Of a stretch of DNA of 64,000 bases, positions 12,806-24,259 are shown one piece after another. Source of the DNA: Trichopria drosophilae (taxonomy: Eukaryota > Arthropoda > Insecta > Hymenoptera > Diapriidae). Location of the stretch: the NCBI GenBank assembly GCA_030407085.1, contig CM059586.1:13968001-14032000 (forward strand), in the 5' to 3' direction. How positions within the stretch are numbered: the first letter of the stretch is position 1; every line of letters begins with the position of its first letter. The notes under the pieces are model-generated. The model searched no databases. It was not told the DNA's origin and was given only the letters and a program-made list of their open reading frames with translations. The translations under genes were made by a program, and so were the position numbers.

Positions 12806-12931
12806 TAGTTCCCTCGGGAAGTAAAAAAGAATGCCTCAGACTACATGTTTTTCACCCTCGGCTTCACCTCGGGTAAAAATTACACGCAGTCTGAGACATT
12901 CTTTATTTTACCTCCCTCGTTGAGTAATATA
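12806..12931. repeat. Small hairpin element (AGAATGYCTCAGACT arms)
   Basis: AAAAAGAATGCCTCAGACT on the left pairs with AGTCTGAGACATTCTTTATT on the right. The loop contains CACCCTCGG and CCTCGGGTAAAAA, which themselves pair. The outer flanks (CCCTCGGGAAGTAAA and TTTTACCTCCCTCG) continue the symmetry. The size and full palindromic form suit a very short MITE. I see no clear target duplication. Confidence 0.6.
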
Positions 12932-13042
12932 CTATTTGAAGTTTAATAATATTTCCTAAGCGGCACTGTAAATTTCGTCATGTATACAAAGCGAAGGGAA
13001 CTAAACAGCTGAGTATGGTGTCTTCACAACATTGGCTATGAC

Positions 13043-13770
13043 GAGGCCGTTTCGTAAAAAGTTTTAATTTCAACTCGCGATAACACAGCCAATTATGAGA
13101 ATTTTGAAACGAATAAAAAACAAAATTGATGTTAGAGATTTCCACGTCTAGTGAAGAAAGGAAAAGCGATATATGTCAATAAACAAAAAAGTTATCAATT
13201 TTTTTCTACACAACTACATAATATAGTTTTTTATACCTTCAGATGCTTCGATTATCGAGCGAATTTCGAATATCTGGAAACTTTCAGCTAGAAAGTTGTT
13301 CATTAAGGTATATCAAGGTTTCTGGAAAGTTTCATCTTCATTCCATTATTAGTTTGATAGTAATGAATGATTAAAATTGGTATTTGCACCGCGATTAGAG
13401 CCGCGACGCACGTCGGTCGACCGGTGCCGACTTTAAATTTCATTACGTTTAAACTATTAATGCAATCCAGATGAAACTTTCCAGAAAACTTGTTTATACC
13501 TTAATAAACAACTTTCTCGCTTAAAGTTTTCAGTTGCACGAAATTCGCTGGATAAACGAAGCACCTGAAGGCATAAAAACGTATATTTTGCAGTTGTTAA
13601 TAAAAAATACAATAACTTTTTTGTTTCTTGACATGTATCGCTTTTCCTTTCTTCACTAGACGCGGACAACTTTAACGATCAATTTCGTTTTTCATTTGTT
13701 TCAAAATTGTCAAAATTGGCTATGTTATAGCGAGTTGAAGTAAAAAATATTTACGAAGCGGCCACGCGCC
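13043..13770. mobile_element. Long hairpin element, family copy 1 (728 bp)
   Basis: The two arms, each about 330 bases, are inverted copies: TTCAACTCGCGATAAC on the left, TATAGCGAGTTGAAG on the right. Segments such as AGAAAGTTGTTCATTAAGG and its inverse lie deeper in. The short centre is GC-rich, with CGACGCACGTCGGTCGACCG. The same arms and a GC-rich centre recur at 60126-60968, so this is a repeat family. Compared with that copy, the outer 60 bases are missing or eroded here. Roughly 25-base direct repeats (GGCACTGTAAA... at about 12962 and GGCATTGTAAAA at about 13783) flank it. No protein is encoded. Confidence 0.8.
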
Positions 13771-13799
13771 TCATTTCCCTGACGGCATTGTAAAATGTA

Positions 13800-14545
13800 C
13801 AAAGCCAAATTTGAATGTCTCATACTGCTCACTGTGAAATATACGAGGAATCGAACTAGATTATACTAACTTTTCTACGTGCCCTCGGCTTACTCAGAAG
13901 CTTAGTAAAATTCACTGTTCACTTTTCTCCGTGCAGTGATATGAAATAAACAGCATTGCTCTCTAAACGTACATAGTCTCTTCCACATGCCTTCCATCAT
14001 ACCCGATTTCATAAACCTTATCTACACGAGACATTAAATTCAGCTTGGCGAAAACGTCGAGTTTCAACAAGAAGTAACGAATTTAGGTGCAACATGCAAT
14101 TGAAGACAAAGGTGGTGCTTGTACAAACGATGTATTATGCACGCACACAGTTGCATCTTAGCATGCGTTGGTCACATACGTGCATGGTTTGTTTGCGAAA
14201 GTCTATCTCCCTAATCTAAAACAAGGAGCATCGGTCTGCACTTGTTAACGTACTGCGGGGTTATCGTACGGTGGCATTAATGCGCGCACCACGTACTGCA
14301 TTAAGTAGCCTCTGCACTTCACGTATAAGCGCTATAATTGCGCGATGATCATCGTTGCCCCCAAACCGCCACCAAGTCGGCAACGAGTGTAAAGGTAATT
14401 TTTTTTTTCGGAGGAGTGTACTCGAAACGAGCCGACGATCGGCAATTTGGATATGAGCAGCTTGCCCTTCTTTGTCGCGTCTTGAATATGCAAATTTCGA
14501 ATCGTAAAGGTGACCAAAGGCTCGTCGGTTAGGTAGAACAATCCT
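13800..14545. other. GC-richer island, unassigned
   Basis: From about 14030 to 14540 the sequence has mixed composition and many CpG dinucleotides, unlike its AT-rich neighbours. Overlapping open frames of 64 and 69 codons lie on opposite strands at 14332-14541 and are not distinguishable from chance. The sequence could be a conserved regulatory element. A comparison with a related genome would settle this. Confidence 0.3.
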
Positions 14546-15045
14546 GGTTAAAAAAAATTAATAAATTATTTAATAAAAGTAAAGTGTGAGGGGTTGCATT
14601 TACGAGAATAATATGGTTATATATTCATTAATTTTTATCTGTACATATATGCAATTCTTATGTGGATATTGTGGATGTAAACAAACTAACGGGCACCAGA
14701 GCTATTCATTAAAATAATGTGGACGGAATGTCGTAATGATAGTCATCCTGTATAATAGACATGTAACAGACTTGTTTTTATGTATGCATTTATGAAAATT
14801 AAGAGAAGCTACTATTATGTACCATCTATTCAATATTTATCTTATTATTCGAAATAAATAACTTTCTAGAACAATGTCTAATTTAAGTGCTCATCGCCAC
14901 ATAAATTATCCGAACGCACTATCACTCCCAAGACACTACATGTCTCTACAAAATTAGTATAATTATACAGAATAATTAAACACGTATCTAGAACAGTAAA
15001 TTGCGGTTATATGTATATAAAAATAAACAGAGAAAAGGATTGTTT
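14546..15045. other. AT-rich sequence, nothing recognised
   Basis: No gene or repeat structure stands out. Confidence 0.5.
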
Positions 15046-15735
15046 AATCCATTAACCGCCAAATGCATCAGAATTTAGTTTATATTTCTCATATGAATTA
15101 TATTTTATTATGGATTGCTTCATATACAATTTTTTTATTTTTTTGAAGAGGACCATAATTCCTGGCCGAAAATTTAATTTTTACCACAATTTTAAAAATC
15201 TCATTTGTTTGCCCCTTCTTTTGTTTAAAATTACTTTTTATTTTATCACTCCCATTTACCGAAACTTTTCAATGGATCTTTTGTTTTTGATGTGAATGAC
15301 GGATTGCTTGATTTAACAAAACTATCCAACCTTTTTTGAAGAGGGTCATAATTCCTGGCCGAAAGTTTAACTTAATTTTAAAGAAAAATTTTCAGATATC
15401 TCTTTTTATTTGTCTCTTCTTTTGTTTAAAATTACTCTTTATTTTATCACACACTTTTAATTTTGAATTCATAATATACCTTTTGTTTTTTTCTTTATTT
15501 TTGTTTTTGTTTTCGTTATTAAGTCAATGACCGTGTATGTATACTTATTTCTGTTATATTTTTGACCGGCCAATAAACTCTTAATTATAATTATATTTAT
15601 TTAGAGAAAAAAAGTGTATTGCTTCATTCAACGAAACTATCTAACCTTTCTTGAACAGGGTTTATCTTTTGTTTTTGTTTTTTTTATTGTTTCGGTTTTA
15701 AGTCAATGACCGTGTATGTATACTTATTTATTCTC
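15046..15735 (+). repeat. Degenerate tandem repeat, about 2.5 copies
   Basis: A unit beginning GGATTGCTT and containing GAAGAGG, CATAATTCCTGGCCGAAA and TCTTTTGTTTAAAATTACT occurs at 15111-15300 and again at 15300-15540. A third, shortened copy begins near 15619 (GTATTGCTTCATTCAAC). The tail AAGTCAATGACCGTGTATGT appears twice, at about 15522 and 15701. Just upstream (15046) stands the end motif TTTAATCCATTAACCGCC, shared with other elements here. The block may be the degenerate interior of an element with terminal and internal duplications. Short open frames in it are by-products of poly-T. Confidence 0.65.
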
Positions 15736-16195
15736 GTATAAGGATTTTATTGTTTGCCGGTCGCTCCTTCAAATGACGATAGGGAAATTAAAAAAAAAAG
15801 TTCAATTTTTAGTAATTTTTGTGCATATCTACGAAAAACGACAGATTTTCAGAGACAATTTTTTTGTATCTCATACCATTTTTTTGCGTTTCAGTTTTTA
15901 TAATAAATATTTGCAGGTTTTTTATGTTGCCGATGGCGAGTTTGTGGTCAGATTTTCAAAATTCAAAATGTTTAACTTTTACAGAAGCAAGATAATTCTT
16001 GCAGGAAATGTTCCATAATATTTTGTGTTGTTCAAAAATAGTCGTCAATATTTTCTGATATCCTTAACTGTACCTATACTAATTTTAACATAGAATATTT
16101 TTTCTGTGCAATGTTAGCAGTTAGGGTTTCCAAAATTATTTTTAATAATTTGTCTAATATAAAGTTAAAATAAAATTTATCTATAATAAAGTCTG

Positions 16196-16217
16196 TTAAT
16201 CCATTAACGCCCAAGAG
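16196..16217. repeat. Terminal motif TTAATCCATTAACGCCC
   Basis: The motif TTAATCCATTAACGCCCAAG recurs almost exactly at 47420, and in variant form at 15046, 48893 and (inverted) 42508-42533. It looks like the end of a TTAA-inserting element, but I could not find the partner end for this copy. It overlaps a minus-strand 127-codon frame, which is therefore probably not a gene. Confidence 0.45.
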
Positions 16218-16599
16218 GACACAAATTTCACCAAGTTTTTCGGAACATTTCTTGACATTAAAAACCATATTAAAAAATTTCAGACAAAACATTCTCGACG
16301 TAAAATGGATTCCTCTTTCACATTCTTCAATCAAAATTTGTCTACAATTAAAGTGTAAAAAGTTATAAACAATTATTAAAAAAAAAATGATTTTTGAAAT
16401 TTTTGAAATATTTTCCTTCACAAAAAATTGTTTAATCAACATTTTGATGTCAAACAAGAAAAATCATTGGTTCAAAATCTTAAAATATCGTGTCCTTAAT
16501 GTCTCAGCTATAAATATACGTAATAATATATACGGGAAAATTAAAGATGGCTGCTCCAAAATAGTAACTGACGCTATTTTTTTTATGTAAAATATTAGC

Positions 16600-16930
16600 T
16601 TAGTGTACCAAATCTTCAAAAATTATCCCACATTGATAAAATATAGTACCCATAAATTTTTGGGATCCCCGAGTATTAGTTTTTTTTTTTAATTTAAAAT
16701 GACGGATCCAATATGGCGTCCAAAAATTATACTTTTTTTTTTAAATTTTCATGCACATAAGTAAAGGGTTTTTTAAGTCGTTGGTGATGAAAATGAAGTC
16801 ATTTTCAAAAATTCAAAATGGCGGATCCAATATGACGGCAGAAAATTTAAAGTTTCATTTTATATTTATGAAACTTGGTAAATCGGGGTTTCGGAGTCTT
16901 TAATTCCGAATTAAATTTCAATTTTCAAAG
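16600..16930 (+). repeat. Duplicated 'AAAATGGCGGATCCAATATGG' module
   Basis: Two copies, at about 16700 and 16818, carry the module AAAATG(A/G)CGGATCCAATATG followed by (G/A)CG and AAAAATT. They are about 118 bases apart and set in poly-T-rich sequence. The module reappears, in part or inverted, at about 23245, 23540, 23690, 29120, 48400, 62010 and 62170. All but the last two lie inside palindromic elements. This copy probably marks a decayed member. Confidence 0.55.
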
Positions 16931-18110
16931 GCGATCCTTATGCGGGATAAAAAGGTGAATCTTTTTTTGCCGAAAAAAAAATGTGTACCGTTTTTAATTG
17001 GCTTATCATAAAATATAAATTTTCGATATTTTTTCAATGATTAAAAAAGATATTTCAATTACGTTTCTTTCTGTCGCTAAAAGTAGGATTTTTGTGTTTG
17101 GTATAATATTTATATTTCAAAACAGTACACATAAAAGCTGCGGAGTGTTTTTATATATAACTGCGAAATAACTAAATTGTGTCCATTTTATTAAAGCGCT
17201 GAATTGTACTCGATTTTTGGCAGAATTTAATATTTTTCTCTCTTCCGAAATTTCATGTTAAGATTAATTTTCCAAGAAGTATTATATTACAAATGAAAAG
17301 TATACGTCAATAATCAATAATTAATAATCAATAATCTTTTTACTTAAAAAATTCGTGTTTCAAGTAGTTTCGAATACAAATTTCTAAGATTGGCATATTA
17401 TTTAGAATAATAGTGTCGTTAAACAAAAAATAGTTGTGAAGGATAACTTAATTAATAATACTAATTACTGAAAAACAAATTTAGTAATATTGTCTAAATA
17501 TTGTATTTCGATAAATATTTTGCTGATCAGCACCTAAATATTTAATCAATTCAATAAGTATCGGCTGTATAATTTTAAGTCCACAAAAAGTTTAATTTTA
17601 TTGTAACTGTTAAAGCTATAATTAATATAAATTAAGTGTAAAACTTAACAAATCAGTAATAGATTGTATAAGATTAATAAATTAAAAAAAACTGCATAAT
17701 AATTCTTCTTACTGAATTATCATGCCAATCGAAAAACATTTAGTAAATTCAACTAAAATGGAGTTGAAATTATTCAATATTTGGCTGCTAAAACGCAAAT
17801 ACATGTTTAACCAATGTCACTAATTTTTTTTTCTCAGTGCGATAAATGTTTACATAACAAAAATAATTACCAAAGTCATTGATGTTTAAATCACATTTAA
17901 GTTATACAAAACATGTATTTATTTCTCGAAAACACATTTGCTGCAGTGACTACACTTTCATCTGTATCGGTTGCTAAGTAACAGGTAGTAAATTTTATTT
18001 GTCAAAAGGTAAATAAATATTTTTGTCACCTACTGAACCCTTCTCAATTTCTCATCACACTTCTTTCAATATCGTTTTACGAGGGTGTAACTTCTGTTGA
18101 ACCACAAATA
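16931..18110. other. Very AT-rich sequence, nothing recognised
   Basis: No gene, hairpin or clear repeat could be identified. Homopolymer and AATAAT-like runs dominate. Confidence 0.5.
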
Positions 18111-19085
18111 ATAATAGTTTTAAGCCACTAAAATTAGCCTACGGCTTTGGGTGCACCTGTTAACACCTTAACACTTGTGGAAGCATGCCCAGGTCATAGC
18201 GGTTGCAACGGTTGCGGCCAAGAAAGGAAGTTTCGTAAAGGACTCCTGCTGTTTGCCTCTCCGGCTTAGACCACAGCAATAAGTGCACTCAAAAGACCAT
18301 TTGCATACAGTGGGATTTAGGCAAATTAGGAGGCGTTTACCACCAACGGCTCATGTCAAAGTATTGTGACTGGTCGTTTACAACACCGGTATACTGCTGT
18401 TTACAACAACAACTACCTGGAGGGGTCTTTCATTCTCTCTACCGTAAGTAGGTAGTTTCGCTCAAACATCCGAGTGAAATCGGCACGCACCGCAATTTCT
18501 CGGCTACTTTAATCTTCGAAATTTCGAGAAATTAGGAACAAGAAGCTTTAATAATGACCAATGATATCATGAAATTAATTTCTTCCGTGTTCTCTTCCAG
18601 TCACTTTTCTTGTTTTCTCCAGGTAACTTTTTCGTCCGTTGCCTCTGGGCTAACATTGGAAATAACCGGAAATTACCAACGCTGCAATTATCGAACTTCT
18701 TTTTTGTATGCACGTGCATAACGCCATTGGCAGATCGGCTTTCGACATTATCCGGAACGAAAATATAATAAATCTTACCCCGGGCCCCGGTCAGTGAACT
18801 TTGCGACAAGGGACATGTTGAAATGCTTCATGGCCACACTCAGAAATATATGGCCTTGTCACAGATAAGATAATCATAATTTAAGGAGATGTTACTTATG
18901 GCTCGGGGCACAGGATAGGCCAATGTACAATCGCACAAGGTGCGCACGCACACCTAACCCTCGAGCTGAAAGTCGGGGCGAAGAAAAGGAGGGCCGTTAA
19001 AAGCTTTTTCGATGTAGGGCTTGGCATCCCCGGATTATGGATTTCTTCCTTTTTGGCCACTGCAGTAATGATAGTCGAAGCCCAA
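18111..19085. other. GC-richer island, candidate regulatory DNA
   Basis: This is a long island of mixed composition in AT-rich flanks. It contains a perfect octamer ATTTGCAT at about 18299-18306, E-box-like CACCTG near 18153, and a CCCCGGGCCCCGG block near 18779-18791. A frame without ATG stays open from about 18237 to 18444 and ends just after a donor-like GTAAGTAGG. The possible acceptor (TTTGCATACAG) has a poor pyrimidine tract, so I do not call an exon. Motif matches this short occur often by chance. Confidence 0.35.
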
Positions 19086-19279
19086 AAAAATGACCAATAA
19101 CGTTTAGCTAGGTATTAGTCATTATATACGAAATTGTGAAAATCATGTCATGTAATATATTAATACCATTAATAATGCATCTAAAGATTTAAGGTTTGAC
19201 AAACGAATTACTATATTGAAAGTATATACCTGTCGCACGAAATTTATTTGTTTCAAATTACTTCGGATAGTAATTGAAG

Positions 19280-19480
19280 AGTTTTACGGAATAAGAGCAT
19301 TTCTCGATATACGCCCTTTTTCCGTAAAATTCATATTTTTAAACTGCTTTTCAAAATATATAAGTTCTGAAAATTTGAGGATGATATCACTGAAATTGGC
19401 TATAAAAATATCGATTTAAGCAAAAAAAGCATATCTCGAGAAACGCCCTTTTTCCGTAAAACCAAAATTTTTCAATATTA
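19280..19480 (+). repeat. Direct duplication of a ~48-bp segment
   Basis: TATACGCCCTTTTTCCGTAA near 19308 and AAACGCCCTTTTTCCGTAA near 19441 sit in similar contexts. Each is preceded by GCAT(T/A)TCTCGA and followed by AAA and poly-T. The spacing is about 140 bases. I see no flanking inverted ends, so this may be a local duplication or part of a decayed element. Confidence 0.5.
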
Positions 19481-19499
19481 ACAATGTAATATATATATA

Positions 19500-20390
19500 T
19501 ATAATTAATTTTAAAATGTTTTTGTTTCTGCTTTGTTTACATTAGACTCTGAATAACAAAAACAAGATCCTAATATCACTAATGGTATTGATATAAAAAT
19601 TCAACGATTGCGCAGACAATGAGAAGTATAATATTTTTTTTTATATTGTTTATTTAAAATATATACTCTTTATAAGTTGATAAAACTTTGCCACACAATT
19701 CAAAATACAGTTTAAGAAGTCTGTACTTGTTTATTAATTTCTCTGCCGAATTATCCCGTTAAATATATACGTCACATTTAGAGAAATAATCCAGCTTGTG
19801 TGTAGTATTCTTGTATAAAATAGTTGATCTAAAATCTCGCTATTTATTGAAAAATAAATTTTGTCTAGATGATGTTTTTTTTTAAAACAAATTGTCATTT
19901 CTTCATTTTAGTATGGATAATCCAGAGCATAGTGACCTTAAATAATACAACTTTTTCCTTTTCTTTTATTACTCAGTAACGCCTCAAAAATGCGAAAATT
20001 GAACCGTTATTTCGAAAGACAATTCAAGTTGGCATTTACTATACAAAATAATTGTTTAATTTCTTTATGATAATTTTTAATTTATCTGTTGAAGTTTTTC
20101 CAATATGGTTGCGATTAGAAGTATTTATAATAATCGCCAGTTTCTGTAGTAAATACGTCGATAAATCAGCACAAATTTATTCTTGAAGTCGATTTTGAGG
20201 TTATGTCTTGTCACTTTTGTACCGTTCTAGTTACTTTATGTTGGACACACTGATACACTTATAGAACGAGTTGAAAAATGGTGTGATTAATCTCATTTTG
20301 TGGAGTTACGAGTAAAAGTGAGGCATTGTCTATCAGAGCTTATTAATTATTATTAACTACACGTTGACAGTCGCTAAATCTGTATTAACT
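19500..20390. other. AT-rich sequence, nothing recognised
   Basis: There is a short (TA)n run near 19491-19502. No gene or long hairpin is visible. Confidence 0.5.
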
Positions 20391-20394
20391 AAAA

Positions 20395-20450
20395 GCTACT
20401 AATTTAAAATGAAAAATAGGTTACTATAAATTAGTCATTTTTCATATATA
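20395..20450. repeat. Dispersed repeat related to 10.04 kb
   Basis: CTACTAATTTAAAATGAAAA followed by TAGGTTACTATAAATTAGTC matches the segment at 10040-10090 with a few differences. The segment is weakly palindromic, with TAATTT near the start and AAATTA near the end. Confidence 0.5.
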
Positions 20451-20504
20451 AATGGTTGTGATTATGTTTTATAGTTGGGTAGCAGTATAGAATAAGAAAA
20501 AATA

Positions 20505-20608
20505 AATAAAAAGGTCGGCTTTGTCCTACAATTTAAAGTGTAGAAATTTTTTTTTTTCGAAACGTCTAGGACAAATTATTGTAGGACAAAGCCGACCTTT
20601 TTATTAAT
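20505..20608. repeat. Short palindromic element with AAAAAGGTCGGC arms
   Basis: AAAAAGGTCGGCTTTGTCC and its exact inverse form perfect arms of about 26-28 bases around a 45-base centre. The arms sit in poly-A on the left and poly-T on the right. AGGACAAA also repeats directly within the right half. The perfect arms suggest recent origin or maintained pairing. It is most likely a very small MITE. A transcript would fold into a stable hairpin, but nothing shows that it is transcribed. Confidence 0.7.
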
Positions 20609-20610
20609 TT

Positions 20611-22980
20611 TTTTTTCAGTCATTTTTCATTATTTATTGTTAAAAATGACTTCCTTATTTCAATTAGCAGTTTTAAATTGCTTCAAATTTAGAGATATAT
20701 TATTATACACTGATAAAATCCCTCTTATAAATTTATCGATCGTTAGTTAGTAGAGCAAATAGTAAAAAGATGTTCTTTTAAATGGGAAAATCGGTTAATC
20801 ATATTTTTATGTTTAAATATCATTATTAAAATTGATGTATAATAGTTAAATCCTTAAATTAAAAAATAATTTCGTCAAATTAACCTAAACAATTCATTTT
20901 ACTAATTACAACCTAGTTATTTTATGTATCGATAATTTTATTTGTAGCGAATTAGTGGCAGAAAAGTGTTCAAATGTACTAAAAATTGTTTTGACTACAT
21001 AGTTAAATTATTATCCGGAAGTAAATTTTTCCATAATAAAAAGTGTAATTAAAGTAATGATCCATGAATCTTTTACGTCTGTGTGTATATCACATATAAT
21101 GTAAAAATTGCATCTCACTCTATTATAAAAAGTGTTGAGAACTGCAAAATTAATACTAGACAAATAGTAAGAGTTCAATCTATGACTAATTTATCAAAAC
21201 TTATATATAATTAAAATTTTAATTAGCCTGCACTTTTGTAAGTACTGGCTTTATGTCGGTGTAATTAAACGTCTAACAATTTTCGACTTGTAACTGTGAT
21301 GCATAAATATTATCGAATCGGGAGATCAATAGATAATAAATTGTCGGCACGATAAATTATTCCACAAGTAGAAATCATGTTCTCGAATGAATGAGGAGCT
21401 GAAAGTGCTATATCATAAAATACATAACTCTATGCTTGTGTAGTACGTAAGAGTAATAATGAAACCGTAAATAACTACACAATAAACTTTCTATGTCTTT
21501 TTAAGCTTATACATACAATGCCCGTATGTACTGTGTGTTAAGAAAAGTTACTGGCACAATTATCGCAACAAGATTTTAAAATACTCCCTGTTGCCGTTTA
21601 TCAAGTGCATAGTGATTACATGCATACATCTACACTTTCAAAATTCATGAGTCTGATGCATCCACATATCTGCGAACAGTTTTATTGTATACAAATAAAA
21701 AAATGTCAATAAATTAAAAAAGAAAATAAATTGTGTATTTGCATACAGCATGTGTGTTGGCTTTTTAATTTCCTATATTTCATATTTGCAAAAGAATTAA
21801 TTCAGTGTTTGAAATTGGAACTGTAATAAAAAGCTGGTAAACCTGAATCAGTCATATATTTTACAGTCAATTTTTTTAGGTTTAATTGATTTTCAGATTT
21901 AAATAGTATAGAAGGAATAATGGTAAGTTTAATCAAATAAACAAATTGTTACAATCCAATATCATATCATGGAAGCATCAAAATTCACCTAGACATAATT
22001 TTAAAAATTGGAAGGTAAGCCTTGGTTTTTAACGAATTATGGGAATGTTAAAAATTGAATTTTTATATTTATATTACATTTCCGCATTTATTAGGCATTC
22101 ACAGGTATATTCAAAAACTTGTCCTATATCATAACATTTCAAGGCCAGTACAAACTAAATCAACTTTATTACTAAAAAGTCAGATATTTGAAAAACTGTT
22201 TAGGTATATGTCATCTTTATTTACATATGTAAATTTCATATAGACGTGACACTATTTCCAGTTATCTACGATAAATTAAAAAAAACTGACCTTATGAGTA
22301 ACGGTTATGGTGTTCAGGATGTCAGAAAATAGGGAGATTTTTGTTCCTCACAGATTTTTAATATTTAGAAAATTATGTAATACTTATTTCGAGCGCGAAA
22401 AAAAAATGATTTCATGACTTTAGAATTTTAAACCGCCGTTTTGAGCGCGACATCTTTCGACCGTAATCGACCAAAGTCCTGAAAAAACCGACAATTTCAT
22501 AATAAACTTAGTAAATATATTAATTGCAGAACCTTCTGTGCCATTTTTAATGGAAAATACATTTTTATTTAAAAAACTTAAAAATACACCCCACTTTTCA
22601 TGTCCAGTAATGACATTTACAACTATATGAAATACAATAAAATTTCATTACGCCATTCACAAAATTAGTTAGGGGACTTAAATTACGTAACGCTAATTTT
22701 GAACAACTTTTATATAATAATTAAAAAATCCGGGTTTTAGTGTATTTTATTTCCATTTGAAAAACATTTACGAAAAAAAACAATTTTAATTTTGAAGTAC
22801 TTCTTTAAATGAAAACCACCATATCATTTTTCAGAGGCATGGTAACTTAAATTTGACTCCATAAATTGAAGGAGTATTCGAAATAGAATAATCAAATTTT
22901 TAATCATCATATTCTCATTTTTCGATTTGATAGAAAGGTTTGAAAAACAGCTAAAAATTGTCATGATGGCCGATAATGAG
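20611..22980. other. Long AT-rich stretch, nothing recognised
   Basis: No gene or long repeat is visible. The single 62-codon frame at 22055-22243 has no recognisable feature. Confidence 0.5.
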
Positions 22981-22984
22981 TTAA

Positions 22985-24023
22985 CCCTTTAAGTTGCAAA
23001 TGTGCACAATGTACATATGGATTTCAGCATCGTTTTATGTATAAAATACAATTTTTTTTAAAATTGAAACATCTACATCCGAGTTTTGAGGTCGCTCTTT
23101 CGATGTAGCTACAATTTTTTTTAAATGCATTTTTAACTATAATACCGGTTTCAGATCGCTTTCTAACCTATCAGAAACGTGATCCCTATTGTATTACTTC
23201 AAAAGTATACATTCACATATTTTAATTTATTTTGTTTTTCGTTTCAAAATGGCGTCTGAACGTCAAACATTTTCAAATTGCTATTTTTTTTGGATCTGCT
23301 AGGTTTTCTTTGTAGTAAAATCGTAGCAATAAGTTAATACGAGTTTTGTATGACCTATTTTGATTTACGGAAGCTATAATATCCCATAAATTTCAAAATG
23401 GCGAGTGTCATGTGCTCAGTAGAAATATGTGTATTTCGAGTTCTGTTACAACCAGAATTGGTGTCAAATCTGTTAATTAAGAATCTCATAGTTTTTAATT
23501 ATCGCTAAACTGAAATCTTGAGTGAGTCTACCAAAATTCAAAATGGTGTTTCCAATATGGCACCCGTTTCACAAACACCATTTATATAATTAAAAAAAAA
23601 AATATTAAGAATAATGTTGACTTGAAAATCTGATTTGAATACGATAGTATTTTTTTTTATTATTCAGAAATGTAAAATGTTACATAACGGGTCCGTCATA
23701 TTGGTTCCGCCATTTTGAATATATGTGAGTGTTTAATTTTGAAATAAAATAATCGGGAACACGTTTCTGACAGGTTAGAAGATGATCTGAACCCGGTATC
23801 ATAGTTAAAAATGTATTTTAAACAAAAATGGAAGCTAAATCGCGTTTGTTTCAGAATTTTTATAAAAAAAAATGTGTTAAACGTCATTTTTCGAAAATTT
23901 CAGTAGCGCCAATCGAAAGAGCGACCTCAAAACTAGACGGATATAGATATTACCATTTTTATTTTATACATAAAACATTGCTGAAATTCATGTACAAATT
24001 GTGCAAATTTGGGACTTAAAGGG
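22985..24023. mobile_element. TTAA-flanked piggyBac-type hairpin element (1039 bp)
   Basis: Both ends abut TTAA (22981-22984 and 24024-24027). The termini are CCCTTTAAGTTGCAAAT and the inverse ATTTGGGACTTAAAGGG. TTAA duplications and CCC-starting ends are the hallmark of piggyBac superfamily insertions. Inner arm segments also pair: GTCGCTCTTTCGA with GAAAGAGCGAC, and TTCTAACCTATCAGAAACGTG with an inverse near 23762. Modules of the AAAATGGCG type lie inside both arms. There is no transposase; overlapping 63-codon frames are incidental. The arms are clearly diverged, so the insertion is older than the one at 5495. Confidence 0.8.
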
Positions 24024-24259
24024 TTAAAATAAGAAGCGATTGATATAATTAACAAAAAGATTAGGAAAAAAGCATAGAATATCGATTTCTGTGGCATTAA
24101 TTGGTTTTAACATTATAGTGACATTTTTATTATTTAAAATGTTCATTCAATACTTATAATTTATAAATAGGATAAAACGTAATGTAAAAATAATTTTACA
24201 CCGGTAGTCAATAATTATAAAAAATTAAGCACTAGGATTTGCTGTTTTTATCTCTTAAC

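Noticed and set aside
16074..16457. 127-codon open frame on the minus strand
   Set aside because: It overlaps the TTAATCCATTAACGCCC element end, which supplies part of its codons. Composition is AT-rich (Phe, Ile, Lys, Leu), and no domain is visible.
18237..18444. ATG-less open stretch ending at a donor-like GTAAGTAGG
   Set aside because: The possible acceptor lacks a pyrimidine tract and the peptide is not recognisable; one good splice-like site is not enough.
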